Shown here: positions 38,401 to 51,164 of the stretch, one piece after another
Layout of the letters: each line of letters opens with the position of its first letter
How positions within the stretch are numbered: the stretch's first letter is position 1
Origin: Otis tarda
Lineage: Eukaryota; Chordata; Aves; Otidiformes; Otididae
Reading direction: 5' to 3'
Assembly (NCBI GenBank): GCA_026413225.1
Contig: CM048557.1
Coordinates: 3,658,001 to 3,722,000, forward strand
Length of the DNA stretch: 64,000 nt
Position numbers and translations under genes: made by a program
The notes under the pieces: generated by a model
Seen by the model: the letters and a program-made list of their open reading frames with translations, nothing else
Databases searched by the model: none
What the model was told of the DNA's origin: nothing

Positions 38401-41400
38401 CATTGGAGAAAATATGTGCACTAAAAATAGACTAAAAATAATTAATTTTCTTATAAGCACTATAATTTCACCTCCCTGTCTGAAGAACTCCTCAAAAGCA
38501 AAAAGGGACACATTGACATGACATTAGCTGCTTGAAATCTTACTCTAAAGTAATTCTGGAATACATTTATAACAAATGATTGGGCTTTTTTTTTTTTCTA
38601 CTTAAATACCTAATTTTCCCCTATACATTGTTAATTAAATGTTTTCTTAACAAAGACTTTGAACAGTCCTAGCTTCAAAACAAATAGTAAGGATTTTCTA
38701 TTCCTAAGCAATGTTAATTTAAAGTGATCCTATACAGTTTTGGTAGCTTCTGTTTTTAACAGTTGCTGCTTTCATTTTTTGGAACAGGTAAATTGCTTCA
38801 GAGAGTGACAAGTTAGTCCTCTTGCTGTGAGACTGGAAGCTGTTCCTTCAATCAAAAGCAAGCTGGTTGCATATAACTGATTTTATGCCTCACCGAGTTT
38901 GGTTTTGCCTGAATACAAGAGGACATTATCCTACTGCCTGCCACAGCTAAGGGAAAAGGCCCTATGTGACTGATGTACAAAGTGCTTAGCCAGAACCAAT
39001 GCCTGCTGCTTACGAAGGGAACAGAAAAAGGGACAGAAATCTCCTTTCAGGAACCCATGCATGCTGTGGAGGCAATGACTCCAAAAGACAGCACAAAGTT
39101 TGGTTCTTGGTATAAGTAAGCATCTCCCAGCTGCTCCCATGTGACATTCTTTTCTTCAAAGTTCTTGAATTGAAGCATGTACTGGAAACAGTTATGGATT
39201 ATGAAAATATTTAACAGAATGCAAGATGAAAAAAAATTCTCATTCACAACTCCCCAGCTTGCTCTTAATCAAAGTGAGGATCAAAACTCTCAATTGAGCC
39301 CTTTGAAAAATCAACTTGTAACCCAAGATATTTGCTTATGCTTACCCAGGTCTGCCCCACTCTCCCCTAAAGCTTTATTTATCAGGATAGACTAATTAGC
39401 TTCTAACTTGTGCTGCGTTCAAAGAAGCTGGAGAACTGCTAGAGACACATTCCAGCTAACGGAAAAGCAGCTGGGGCAGTTCTCATACAAATTCATCCAC
39501 TGTGGGAAAAGAAAAGTTTAAGCCAGTAAATGCAGCATCAGACAGTGTTTGACCTTTGAAACTGTGTGTCAGCCTTGGTGGGAAAACAAATATACCACTT
39601 GTCATTAATGGGCATCTCTTCTACACGAGAACAACAGGCTATTGTATTACAGAAAAAAAGCCATGTCCTCAACATCTTACAGTAATCCTACTTGGCAGGG
39701 GCGGGGGACACTAAAGAAAAAAGCCCCCAAAAGATCAATGCTGTAATTGTTCTACTTTTGAAAAAATAAATTCACTGTAACAACTTAAGTCTTAGCTTCT
39801 AGATTCCAGAAGACTCTAAAAGCATGTGTCCTTGCAATATACAAACTCACTAATATAAACATATAATAATCTAAAAATTCTGAGGGTGAAACGAGAATAG
39901 CTAGGAACAGAGGAATGCAATGGAACAGCCTGTGCAAGAATAGCATAGAAAAAACATCTATAAACTAATATTGTCCTGCAATTTCTTCCCCTCCCATATT
40001 TTAAATCTAATCATTTGCAGCTAATGATCAACATCACAAATGATAATTTGATTTGCAATATTGGTTTGGAAGCTCAAAGACTGTACCCAAATAGCTTAAG
40101 ATTAAATAGACTAAGTGAGAACGTTATTCTAACTGTAATACATCTGCTGAAGTGTGTTTAGACACTAAATTGACTCTTCTCTTTTTAGAGGATACCTAAT
40201 GCTATGCTGTCAGGATAACTAATCATGTTGTATTATTAAGCTAGCATTTTAAATATTTTTTTACCTGCATCTTGATAAGAAAACTACTTTTTAAAAAAAA
40301 TAATATTAACCAATATGTCCCTGTTGTCTTACCAGTTTACTTCTGAAATTAAACATAAAATGTATGCATCTCAAATGATTAGTTGTCTGTATATATAATG
40401 GAATGCATGTCTATTTAAATTACCTGATAGGTTATATGTATGCACCAGAGTAACCATATTAAGAACAAAAAAAAAAATTAAAAAAATCAGAACATGACAG
40501 CTCTGCAACTGATCTTATCTCGCACTTTCTAGATGCAGACAGGCCATTCTGCTTAATCCAGAACAATCCAGAGTGACAGTCTGTCTTAGATCCCTCTAAG
40601 TTAGGTAGATGATTCCCTTGCAGAAGCACTGTTTCTGCAATGAAACACAAGGGGAAAATGAACCTTATGTCCAGTTTTTGCAACAGCTGGAAAGAGGATA
40701 ACAGAGATAAAAGTCTGCCACACTACATGGATGTGATCCACTTAGTGTTCTGCTTTGTGTAACTACAGTATCTGCAGCATTTTGTGTCCAGGGGTTCTTT
40801 GCTTGGCAACGTTCATTAAGAGACTTTCTATCAAGGCACTGATGTACTCCATCTGTTTTGAGCATATTGACAGTGTAAAGCAGCTTAAAGCAAGTTTGTA
40901 CACCCCTTGCAAGATGAGAAGAATTCTCATTTGGCATAAAAACATCAATTCTCATATGGTCCATTTTCAGGGATGCAAAGCAACTTAGAAAAAAGGTGAA
41001 CAGATTACTTCAGAGTGCCAACGAACTGCCTTCTGTACACAGTTCTCTAGTAGCTGGTAGGTCAGTAGATTTACACATCTGATCTGATAGCAAAGATGAT
41101 GTTATGGTAGTTTTACTCTTTGTCCCCAGAGATCTGTGAACTACCACCCTCTGTGAAGCTGAATTATATGAGCCACCTATAAAAGGGAGTTTACTTGCCA
41201 AGTTTTCAAATCTATAATATGTCTAATTTTTGTCCATTTACAAATCTATTTAAATCATACTACATCACCCTACAAACCAAAACTTAGCATAAAAATATAT
41301 CAGCAAACAAAGACACTACTTGAATTAAATGAAGTACCAGTATTAATCTTCTACCTTTACCTTTTATACTTTATTGGTTGAATTTGAACTGAGACTTAAA

Positions 41401-41710
41401 GCAAAGCACACAGAAAAAAAAAATCCACATGAAATTGTGTGCTTTCTTTCATATTTACTGAAGAAACCACATAGCACTCTAAGGAGTGCTCAGCTTCTAC
41501 AATGGAAAAGACTACACGTTCAAGAAGTGAGGCAGAGGATTAATGTCTACTTTTAATAAAGAGTTGGTTTTAAGGTCTTTTTTAAGAATTTATTTTTATT
41601 TTTTAAAGAATTATGAATGATTAAAAATGAACTAAATTGCTATTAGAGTTTTAGGAACAGGAAAAGGTGAATATTTTTTTCTCATATCATAAGATTTAAG
41701 GCCAATCAAC
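35456..41710. other. Unique AT-rich DNA with one possible MIR-like remnant
   Basis: No gene was recognised. A short imperfect direct repeat containing CTGATTACA and ATGTG lies at 37451-37478. Reading frames are short and none shows a domain. Confidence 0.5.
36380..36525 (+). repeat. Possible ancient MIR/L2-type remnant
   Basis: The stretch CATTTTACAAGTAAG, then AGAGAGATTACATGATTTCC, then CAAAGTCCCATAGTGAG, then a decayed GAACAGAACTAC follows the order of the core and 3' part of MIR/L2-type elements (TTTTACAGATGAGGAAACTG, GTGACTTGCCCAAGGTCAC, AGCTGGGA..GAACCCAGG). The resemblance is from memory and diverged. Confidence 0.45.
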
Positions 41711-41800
41711 ACAGAATCACAGAATCATAGAATCTTAAGGTTGGAAGAGACCTCCAAGATCATCAAGTCCAGCCATCAACCTAACACCACCATGCTGTAT
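41711..41800 (-). mobile_element. Short CR1 LINE 3' end, minus strand
   Basis: The plus strand starts with ACAGAATCACAGAATCATAG, the reversed CR1 tail repeats. It continues with AGGTTGGAAGAGACCTCCAA and GATCATCAAGTCCAGCC, then CAACCTAACACCACCATG. The last block marks a CR1 subfamily different from the copies at 7.1, 21.4 and 63.8 kb. Only about 90 bp are present, so it is an extremely 5'-truncated insertion. Confidence 0.93.
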
Positions 41801-44800
41801 ATTTGTTCACCGATTCAGAAAAATATTCACTACGTCTTCAGAAAAAGATATTGAAATAAAATATCCCTAATACAAATTTATCTTTTGGATTGGTGGGTTG
41901 GGTATGTGTGGCAGAAAATAGTCCAAATCCTTCTTTCCAGATGCCTGCATGTAAACAGAGGGTTTATTTTCTAAGTTACAAGATTTTTAATGCGGAAGAT
42001 GTCCTGCCCACCTCTGATATTTCTGGTGCATGTCAGTCTTACTCCAAATCCCTTTGATAGATATAAAAGTAAACTGGAAAGATGTATTATTTTATTCAAG
42101 CTGAAAATAACAATAGTCATTTAAATGGAAAGAAAAAGGCAAATGCAGCTAAGCACCTGCTTTACACAGTCAAACAGAGCAGGGATATATGTTCTATCTT
42201 CTGCACCCGCTGCAGAGATAGAGGACAAATATCTGTTTCTCAAATCACAAGTCCATGTGAATACTGTAGCCTGCACTTCTAATAGCATGACTATTTTACA
42301 AGTAAGGAACTTGCCTTGTTTCAAGCATCTACTAATTAAAATCTCCAATATATATTTCCCATCAAGGAAAACCTTCATACACCTACTACACTGCTGCTAA
42401 CAGAATTTCAATTTATACTTCAAGACCAGATCACAAACCATAATAATCTGTTTTTTAAAAAATATCCAGTTCTCTTCTCAGTTCTTCCTCCTTTTATAAA
42501 TGAGGTTTTATTGTATTTTTAAAAGTAATTTTGAATTATCCTTTTTAAATTGTCCAGGTTTGTGTATTTATTAATACGATTAAGATCATCATAACCTACA
42601 ACACTTCTCATCTCTGACTGAAGGAATTAACAGCAAGGCAGAGATTCAGCAAGAGGCATTCTTAGTTTCCTTGTGAGACCTCAAATTGGAATTTAAATAC
42701 TACTTGCGCATTGAGTTGTCTGCACTGGCATGAATTCCTTTGTAAGCACACTTCATTCTTACAGTATTTTTTCTCGTATTTCTAGATTTTCTTTTCCCAC
42801 TCCCCATTCTCATACACCATTTTCTGTAGAACATCTTGCAAAAGACCTCAGTGGAGAGCCTCTGCTTATACCCATGTCTGAACTAAACTCTAGTATTATA
42901 ATAGCTTGAACAATATTTTCATAAAGTGTTTCATGTCCATTGATACCCCATAAAAAACAGAGTCCTGTTATTAAATGAGAATAAATCAATATAAGCTTCT
43001 TGTCTACAGAACTATACTGGCTTGCATTTCCTGTAAATTTGGTCAGCCTTTCTTTGATGATATACAAAACCGAATCCAACTGCTGAAACTTGGAGCTGTA
43101 TAAAAAGCAGTGACTGCACAGAAATTAAAATATTCTCAAGCTTATGATTGCTGTAGTTTAAACCCCCGAGTTTCAGGTCTGAAGGGTTCTCAAAGAATTC
43201 AGTGAAAACTTGGCTAAAAAAGTCAAGCTCCACATGACTTTCTGCCAAAAACTTAACTTTGAGTTTAATACAAGGTCAACATAAAAGTGTAATTCATTGA
43301 ATTTTTACCAACCTACTTATCCTATATCCCAGTTAAAAGAGAGAGGAAGGGAGACCAAGGACACAGAAAGGATTCATGACAACCCCACACAACAGGGGAC
43401 TCCCTGGGGTACAGAGCCTTTGGCATCAGACAAGCATAATCCACTACGCATGGAAATCTAAAGAAGAAAAGGGATGATGGTGGCTGTTCCCTGGGACTGA
43501 GACTCGAGAGGACTAACAGGACAGGATAGGCTGTGCTGTACCTATAGCAAAGGATTTGCATCAGAAGAACCATCCAATACATAGGAAATGTTCATCTGTT
43601 CAAGTTGATGACAAATGCTGTAACAAAGAGCTCAAACTTGAGTCTCTCAGAGTAAAAGCAAGGTGATCAGGCTTGTAACAGGATCAGCTGAAGCTGCTGC
43701 TGTCTCTTGCCATTTGCATTCTCTTCTGAGGGATTTTAATGCTTGTTGCCCTGATTAGCTCTGAGCCAAGAATCAGCATTAAAATTCATACGTGAAGAAA
43801 AACCAAGTGCAGAACTGATAACCCAGTGAAGTGGTGCTTGTATCTCAGCTTTCCGCGTGCACAGACATACCAGCACTCTGGCTGATTCACGCATTTCACT
43901 CACCTTGTTTAGACCACTCGCATTTGTCACATCAGCAGTAGTCCCTTCAAAGCCAACCTCTGCTCTGAAATAATACAGAGCAGGGCTCATGCCCGAGTTA
44001 GAAACGCATGGTCTTTTGCATTTTCATCATTTCTTTAGCAAGGTCAGAGTAAATCAAGGAAAACGGGAGTCATATTTTAAGATCAGAATAAATATGCCAG
44101 TTAGTCTTCCCCTGCCTTGATTCCCTGCCCCCTCACACCTTTGATGTAGATAAACAGTCGTAAATAAATGTTTCTGCTTTGAGCAAGTTGGACTTGAAAC
44201 CTTGAAGAAGTATGTTTCTCCGAGTTCAGCAGTTAGCATGTGGAGTTGTGGGCTAGCAGCATAGTTTTAGATCAGCAAAATACAGAGGGAGGAAGAAAAT
44301 ATGATATATGGCAAAGAGGATAAACAGAAAAACAAGTGAAAAACTGTAAAGGAAGGAACTCTTTGAAAAGAAATTTACAGAAATTGAAATAATATGCACT
44401 TGAATGGAAAGGAAAAAACATGTTCGGAATTATAAAAGTGCTTCAAGATTCTCATTTAATATAAAATGTCATAGGACTTATAGAAGTGAGTTACACAGCT
44501 GTCCCTATGTTGCTCCATTTTCCACTCCATTCCAGTTCCTATTTCAGCTCATGTAATGTCCACTGGGCCACTAAAAGCATTTTACTGTGCAATTTTTTTC
44601 TCATATGTATTTACTGGGTTAAATACAGTAATATTTCTACATACTATATATAAATGCATACATATGCATACCAGATTACGTCAAAACAGTATATAAAAGC
44701 CCTACCATTTTCCATTACAGAAATAACTTTTCAGCTCATTCCTGAGTATGTCACTGATAAAAAGAGATTCATAGATGCGCTTTATTTCTTCACTCAGCTC

Positions 44801-45610
44801 AATGATTTGTGTGAACAATTTCACTTTTTTTTTTTTTTTTTTTACTTTAGAAAGAGGCATGGAATCAATTTATGTTTTTCATGAATAGTGGCTATTCAGA
44901 ATATACAAATTGAGGAATGTTGACACATCTGCCATTAACTTGTAGGAAAAAAAAAAGGACTATCTGTTCCTTCATCTTTCTTATTCTAACTCTTATCACT
45001 CTGTTTATTCTCAGACTTTTTCAACAGCTGATAAGTACAACTAGTCAATATACTTTGCTATGAAGTTCTCAAGGGGTTGTGTTATTCTTGTTACTCAGCT
45101 ATGATTTCTTCAAGTTCATTTACAGTGTTTTTCTGAATCACATTTAATAATGGTTGATTAGTACAGTGCAAAGTTGATTCCTGCCAGATCAGTTTCTAAA
45201 AAGGTCTAGCAAGCCATCACAAGCAAGAAGAAACCTCCTTGAGAAGATTCCTATTAAAATCAAGACAATACAATTCTACCCCCCAACACGTAAACTTACT
45301 AAAAAAGTGTGACTTTGCAGATTAATTGTTTGCAATGGTTCCATTCCCAAAGATTATGCCATTACATGTACTGCAGCTACCAAACTATCAATAAAATCCT
45401 TGTCCCTTATGATGGAACTCGAAATTCCTCTGCCTAAATGTGATCTTCATATACCTTGTTCTCAAGTGGATGGCAAATCAAATTGTCCTAGGAATCAGTT
45501 TGGCTTCAATCAAACTTAAAACTTAAAGGACTGTATTTAATCAGTACTGTGACTTAAAAATTCATGGAGAAAGAGCATCAAAATCACCTCTGGCATTTGC
45601 AATTCTCCTG
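41801..45610. other. Unique AT-rich DNA, no gene seen
   Basis: No gene was recognised. Overlapping minus-strand frames at 42810-43248 and a frame at 43322-43582 have no known motifs. A T19 run lies at 44825-44843. Confidence 0.5.
44825..44843. repeat. T19 homopolymer
   Basis: Nineteen consecutive T residues. No retroelement body is visible on the side where a reversed poly(A) tail would be attached. Confidence 0.85.
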
Positions 45611-45615
45611 ACATT

Positions 45616-46031
45616 TGTCCTGGTTTCAGCAGAGATGAAGTTAATTTTCCTCTCAGTAGTTGGTGTGTTTTCGATTTCATGTGTGAAGAATGTTGATAAA
45701 CACCTTGATGCTATGAGTTGTTGTTAATGAGACCAAGGACACTGTCCTGCTTTCCAGATCTCACTAATGTGCAGATGCAGGAAGCTGGGAGGGATATAGC
45801 CAGAGTAATTGACCCAAACTGGCCAAAAAGAGTATTCCATGCCATAAAGGTCATGCTCAGTATAAGTATCCTTATATTTTATTATTATTGTAGTTTTCCT
45901 TTGCTGTTCTAGTAAAGTGTCTTCATCTCAACCCATGAGTTTTCCTTTCTTCCCAATTTCTCTCCCCCATCCCACTGGGGAGGGGGAGAGCGAGTAAGAA
46001 ACTGTGTGGTGACTCGGGCTAAACCACAACA
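45616..46031 (+). mobile_element. Solo LTR of family B with an internal deletion
   Basis: The element begins TGTCCTGGTTTC and ends GGCTAAACCACAACA. CATT is repeated on both sides (45612-45615 and 46032-46035); ACATT on both sides is possible if the LTR ends one base earlier. It aligns with 52384-52967 at both ends. It lacks about 165 bp corresponding to 52640-52803, the segment just after the TATA box, and is only 416 bp long. The junction reads CAGTATAAGTATCC. The missing block does not begin GT and end AG, so it looks like a deletion, not splicing. The 64-codon frame at 45718-45912 is LTR sequence. Confidence 0.9.
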
Positions 46032-46244
46032 CATTATAGCCTGCAGACACGTATAGGCCTAAAAGCTGTAGCACCATTTATTTAAACTCTAGAAATGAAA
46101 ATCTAAGCTTTCTCATAAGAAAAAAAAAAAACAGTTCATTTCACTGGTTTCTTTCAGGATCAAGAGAATGGATAGATTATTTTTTTTCATCAGAACGTGG
46201 GCTGCTTCTTCATAAAGAAGAATGGCAGCAGGAAGGAAGTACTC

Positions 46245-46277
46245 TAACCCTAACCATTCTATGATTCTATGATTCTA
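46245..46277 (+). mobile_element. Minimal CR1 LINE tail fragment, plus strand
   Basis: Only the last 33 bases or so of a CR1 remain: CTAACCATTCTATG followed by further ATTCTATG units, identical in style to the tails at 7755-7778 and 21362-21390. Two CTAACC units at its start resemble telomere repeats but are explained by the CR1 sequence itself. It may be an extreme 5' truncation or a leftover of a larger, deleted copy. Confidence 0.8.
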
Positions 46278-46689
46278 TACTCAGCGAGTTTCCCACTCAA
46301 GACAATTGTATCTAAGTAATTATATGTCAATGTCATTCCTATCTGTGAAATACTCCTTTAAGTAATGCAAAGCCTCCACTAAATAGTGCAAAAAAAAAGT
46401 CTTGGCCACTCTAATGCATAAGCAATCTTATTCTTCCTTATCAACAATTCAACAGCACAGAAAATGTCTTGCCAGTAAGAAACAACCCACCCCTAAAATC
46501 CAAGAACACAAATTAAAGGTAGGCAAAACACAACCACAGCATTAGTTTTTTGGGTCTTTCTTTCCACATGAAATCCTTTTTCAATAGAAGGCTCTTTACC
46601 TCAGTGTGAAAAAGACAAGGAAAACAGCTTCCATAAAATCTGTCTATCCCTTGCTTTTTGTGCTTTATTTGAAATTGTCCTACTCTGTG

Positions 46690-46835
46690 GCAGTAAATCA
46701 CGGACTCCGTGGATGGTGTTCTAGAGACCTTTATTGTTAGTCAGCATTAGTCTTTTCTAGTTTATCTAAGTTACACTCGAAGTGCACGCACTTAATCATC
46801 TAATTCGATTGGTAGCCATATACTGTTCACGCGCC
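46690..46835 (-). mobile_element. Possible LTR remnant of another endogenous retrovirus, minus strand
   Basis: Read on the minus strand, TATATGG is followed about 80 bp later by AATAAAGGTCTC and then ACGGAGTCCGTGATTTACTG. This order (promoter-like box, polyadenylation signal, short GC-richer stretch) resembles the compact R-U5 part of an avian ERVK-type LTR. The core CACGGA-C-TCCGTG is self-complementary. Target duplications, a partner copy and internal sequence were not found. It could equally be unique DNA. Confidence 0.3.
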
Positions 46836-47185
46836 TTATGCTTCATTTGGATTGGTAATAGTTTTTTGGTTGTCTTTACTATTTTTGCCTTTGGTACTTC
46901 CTTATCTTGTTCTGGTCGCTGTTTTTTGTTATTGAGCAAGTGGTGTTCAAGGACATAGCTCAAATTCGTCAATATCAAACAGCTGTACTGCACTCTCTGC
47001 CTCCACGCTACTCAAAGGAAGAAGCTGTTTCTGGCAACAACCTGTCTTCTTACAACTCTGCAGAGACCTAACCCCATCCTATCTTGTCACGGTAATGACA
47101 AAGCATAATAGTTTGATGCTGATGGGAAGGGACAAATTCTGTCTGCAGGAATACAACTAACTGCACTGTTTTCAAAGAAACTTGG

Positions 47186-47365
47186 TGTATTGGGTTTTTG
47201 TGGCAAGCTTTGGCAGTGCGGGGCTGCAGGAGCAGCTTCTGTGAGAAGACACATGTTGGACATAGCCAGTTCCAGCTGGCTCCAAAATGGACACTGAGCC
47301 CATCAGCAACACTGGTAGCACCTCTGTGATAACATATTTAAGAAAGAGTGAAAAATGTGAATAAA
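47186..47365 (+). mobile_element. 5' fragment of an LTR related to family A
   Basis: It begins TGTATTGGGTTTTTGTGGCA and contains GCTTCTGTGAGAAG, CAGTTCCAGCTGGCTCCAA and GCACCTCTGTGATAACATAT, then TATTTAA at 47335-47341. This matches the first 180 bp or so of the same LTR group as 19528-20670, which has the corresponding GCCTCTGCGATAACGTATTT. The copy breaks off shortly after the promoter, so R, U5 and the 3' end are missing. Confidence 0.8.
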
Positions 47366-48787
47366 AAGTGATTGAAGCTATGCTCTTCTTTTGCAAACAC
47401 AAAGCATGTGGAAAAGTCATGGCATTTGCACTTTTCCCTCACTATCATAGCCAGAAGTCCTGTAATAACCTGTCTTGCAGGAGAAGGCTACAAAAAATAC
47501 CTTTATTTTCATCAACAGGAAGATTAATACACGGTTTGATGGTAACAAGCAGATATGTAGCCAGACAAAAGATTTCTGACATTTCAGGCTTTCTAATGAC
47601 AGGAAAAAAAAAAAAAATGAACCAACCCTATAGCATATCTTGAAGGCAGCTCAGATGCCCACATTTTAATTCCTGCAGTCATCTTTCTTTAAATGATACC
47701 CTGTAATATTTATTTGCTGAATAGCAGCTAAAACTACATATCTCCCTGGTTTTCATCAGCATAACAAAGTCTTTGGACTTCAAGCTCTTCAAGGAGAGAA
47801 CACATCTCTATGTGGTCTGTATACCTTGACATATACTACATAAATGAATAATAATCTTCTGCATTTCATAAGAGGTAGCAGCAGATTAAAAAATCCCTGC
47901 ATTTCAGAAAAGCTCTTTTTCTGAAGAAATTCCTGTCAACAGTCAGTATGGTACTAAGTTAAAAACAAGCCTTTGGAGGTTAAAATTGTTATCTCAGGAA
48001 AACCATAGAAAAAAAAAGACTGACATCAGTGAAAGTAGTGCAGATTTTCAAAGGAGAAAAAAGAGCAGAACCTAGCACAGTTTTACAAAAATATGCACGC
48101 ACATATAGTTTCTACCTTCTCATAAAAACGCATAATTTCATTCTATTCAGCAACAGTGATCACAAATCTTAGCATCCTTCCTACCACATTAGTAGTAGAA
48201 CAGCAGCTCTGAGGAGGTAGTGACAGATGTGTCGTTAAAACTGTGAACTTGAGTGCTGGCCTCAAGCTGTCACTGGGTTGTGGCACTGAGGTCTCCTCTA
48301 ATAGGTGATGCAGCTGCATTCAGATCACGAGGAGTGCATCTGCAGCAAAGCAGGTGGGGAAATCAGTCACATCAGTCCTACCAACCGTTGTTCCAGGTTG
48401 TATATTTACAGCAAAACTCCCCCTCTGCACTAACAAAACAAAACAAAAAACACCACAAAACCAACACACACAGACACCACCACCAAGAAATCTAAAGCAC
48501 TGAATCCAGTCTGAAACCTTAGTTCTGTAAGTCTCTGAAAGATCATTTGTGCCATGATCCTACTGCACTGAGATCAGAGGTTACCCAGTTCTTACAACTA
48601 TTGCACATTAACACTCTTTTAACAAACAGAAACATTAAAAAAAAAATTAACAACAATCAACCGCAATTACAAAAGAATCAGAACCAGTCCTACAAATCCA
48701 TTACCAGATGAATTTCCAAATCAAAGTGATGGTACAAAATCAAACAAAAATAAAATTATTATGTCAGAAAGCTCACAGGATTTTTTC

Positions 48788-48812
48788 GGGGGGTGGGGGG
48801 AGGGCTAGAGGG
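48788..48812 (+). other. Potential G-quadruplex motif
   Basis: Four runs of three or more G are separated by loops of one, one and five bases (G6-T-G6-A-G3-CTAGA-G3). This satisfies the usual G4 rule. It stands alone in AT-rich DNA, and no promoter or gene is seen nearby. Confidence 0.7.
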
Positions 48813-50216
48813 AGGAGTGGTTTTGGTTTTGACAAGCCCCTCTTTCTTCCTTAGGAATTCAAGCTTACAGTCTGCTGAAACAGTTGCATGGATTATGGTT
48901 ACTGCAACAACAGTTACTGACCCAGGAAATGACTGAAGAAGCTGTATCATACATTAGGATGCAAGTTTTAATGAAAGCTGACCACACCTTATCATCTTAA
49001 TGATAGGGTATATAATTCTGTTTCAAGCTCCTCAAAATTTTGTTTGATATGAAACATACAGCTTCACCATTACTGCCTCCTGAATTTCAGGTAGTGATTT
49101 TTATTCTTATATTCTTTGATTAGTCAAGACTCAGGCATACCTTATTTCCTTGACATGCACCACAAGACCTGCCACCAGTAGATAGTTCCCTGGGCACATG
49201 GTCTGGAATCAAATATTTGTTTGATTGTTTTCATTTATTTACCCTTGCCTCAGTTAGGTTTCAGGAATTGAGCTGCTTGTACACCTACTGTGTGGGGATT
49301 AACAGAACGACTCACTTTGTTCCATCTCTTCAGTGCACCCCAAAATCATTTTATCAATACAACACAACTAAAGACTCTACATAAACCCGCTGAACTGTCT
49401 GAAAGCTATTTTATACTTGTTCAGCCAGTCTCAGTCTCCTGAAAACAACAGCGTATTTCCAGCCTCGCTGTTTGGCCTTTGCACACACTCCTACTGACAT
49501 ACAAGTAAGAAGAACATCTATCAGCAACCATTTTCATTGTACATCCATTTTTTTTTTTTAAATGCATATATCTGAAATTAATTCTTCTCCCCTTCTTCCT
49601 CAACACTTCAATTCTTCAGATAATTATTTACTTGATTACAAATTGGAGTTTGGTTATGGGTTCAAGTACTTCCAGCTCTTAGCAAATTTACAAAATCTGA
49701 CTAGATGCCACAAGAAACAGGCTTCTCTGAATTCCCCACCCCTTTTCTTTTTATTCTAAGTATGCATAAAAGTACTATGAAAACTGCCTCTCTTTTTTTG
49801 TGTCAATATGAACCTTGAGGGGGAAGGGAAGGAGTGAGAGGGGGAAAGACAAGTGTGGAAAACAAGGAGGAACGGAGAAAGAATGAGCCGAAACTCCTAA
49901 CAGTGAGCACCTCCATACAGCTGGATTTATCCAGAATGCGTATCTGTAACTGTTCTTACTGTATTGTCTGAGCCTTTTAAAGTAGGAGCAAAATCCCAGG
50001 TCTTAAGCCTTTCTTAAGCATTAAGAATGTTTAAGAACATTCTTCTGGCTTTGTGCCAGAAGATAGTTAAAATTAATAGCACATTTTGCTCATGGCAATT
50101 TTTAAACATTTATTTTACTACTTTATGAGTAAATTTGTTCTTAATTTTCTCTGTGGGGCACAGAGGAAGACATTTGTTTCCACAAGGATTTTTGGGGGTC
50201 CCAACAGCTAAATAAA

Positions 50217-50263
50217 ATAAAAAAGTTTTAAAAGAAGAATATAAAAAGTTTTAAAAGAAGGAT
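50217..50263. repeat. Two-copy tandem repeat, unit 23-24 bp
   Basis: An AT-rich unit beginning ATAAAAA and containing GTTTTAAAAGAAG occurs twice in tandem (50217-50240 and 50241-50263) with small differences. It is probably replication slippage. Confidence 0.8.
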
Positions 50264-50824
50264 ATATACGTTTATCTCGCTGTGAAAGAGGTTTTTTCCA
50301 ACTACTGACAGCCAATTGGTTCTTTCAATTCTCTAGCTCTTCAAGAACAGCATGAGATTTGCAAAGGCAAGAGAAAACAATACAGAGTGAAAAGTACTGA
50401 TTAACTTGTGGTGGCTCATTGAGTCAGAATGTGGTTCCCTACCGTGCTGTCTCTAAAAATCTTAAATCATCTTTACCTCCCAGAAGCACCAGAATAATTT
50501 GATTTCTCAAGGTAACAAAGTTAATTCCTTTAAATCCAACATAAAAAGCTTTAAAAGTTTCTTCTGGGTGGAGGATCTTGATACATTGCATTTTTAATTG
50601 TAAAATCTAATTAAGGCCTCCATCTATATATTACTTAACAGTTTATTTTTTTTTTCCTTTTTAAGGCAACCAGACAAAGCTATTTCTTACAAAATAGCTC
50701 CACAGTTTTATGTAAACAAAACATTTTCTACCTGGAACTATATTACTGGTGTTTTCTTTACGACTGGTTCCAGTTTTAACTGCTAAATGGTATCTGAATT
50801 GTGGTGGTCTACTCCTCCCATTCC

Positions 50825-50848
50825 TTTTTTTTTTTTTTTTTTTTTTTT
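50825..50848. repeat. T24 homopolymer
   Basis: Twenty-four consecutive T residues, the longest single-base run in the window. No retroelement body is recognised next to it. Confidence 0.85.
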
Positions 50849-51164
50849 GTTTAGTACCAATCTAATTAACCCTATTTCATTAAATGAATATATATGGTAT
50901 ATATACACCACACTAGAAGAGGCATATTCACCAAAAAAGGGACAATGAAGGGACATTCGCAACACACAATGGATTTCAGAAGATAAGGGTACCATGTAAT
51001 CATGGTATGTTTATGCAGTTTAAGGCACAGAGAAGTAAATACCTAAATTGCTCACCAGGGCCATTAATTCACTTACTTTACAGAAGTCTCTAATACCACG
51101 AGACTAGGTCCAACAACTATTATAGGTATAGAAGGCACTGGGCACACTAGGTTATCCTAAGGCT

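Larger units (their letters stand above)
46036..47185. other. Unique DNA with small retroelement fragments
   Basis: Apart from a 33-bp CR1 tail at 46245-46277 and a doubtful LTR remnant at about 46690-46835, nothing was recognised. A 65-codon minus-strand frame at 46796-46993 is rich in lysine and has no known motif. Confidence 0.5.

Noticed and set aside
42810..43248. Two overlapping minus-strand frames (89 and 78 codons)
   Set aside because: Low-complexity-free but without known motifs, consistent splice sites or homology I can name. Chance frames are common in this window.
46246..46258. Telomere-like CTAACCCTAACC
   Set aside because: Only two units, and they run directly into the CR1 tail, which normally has AACCATTCTATG here.
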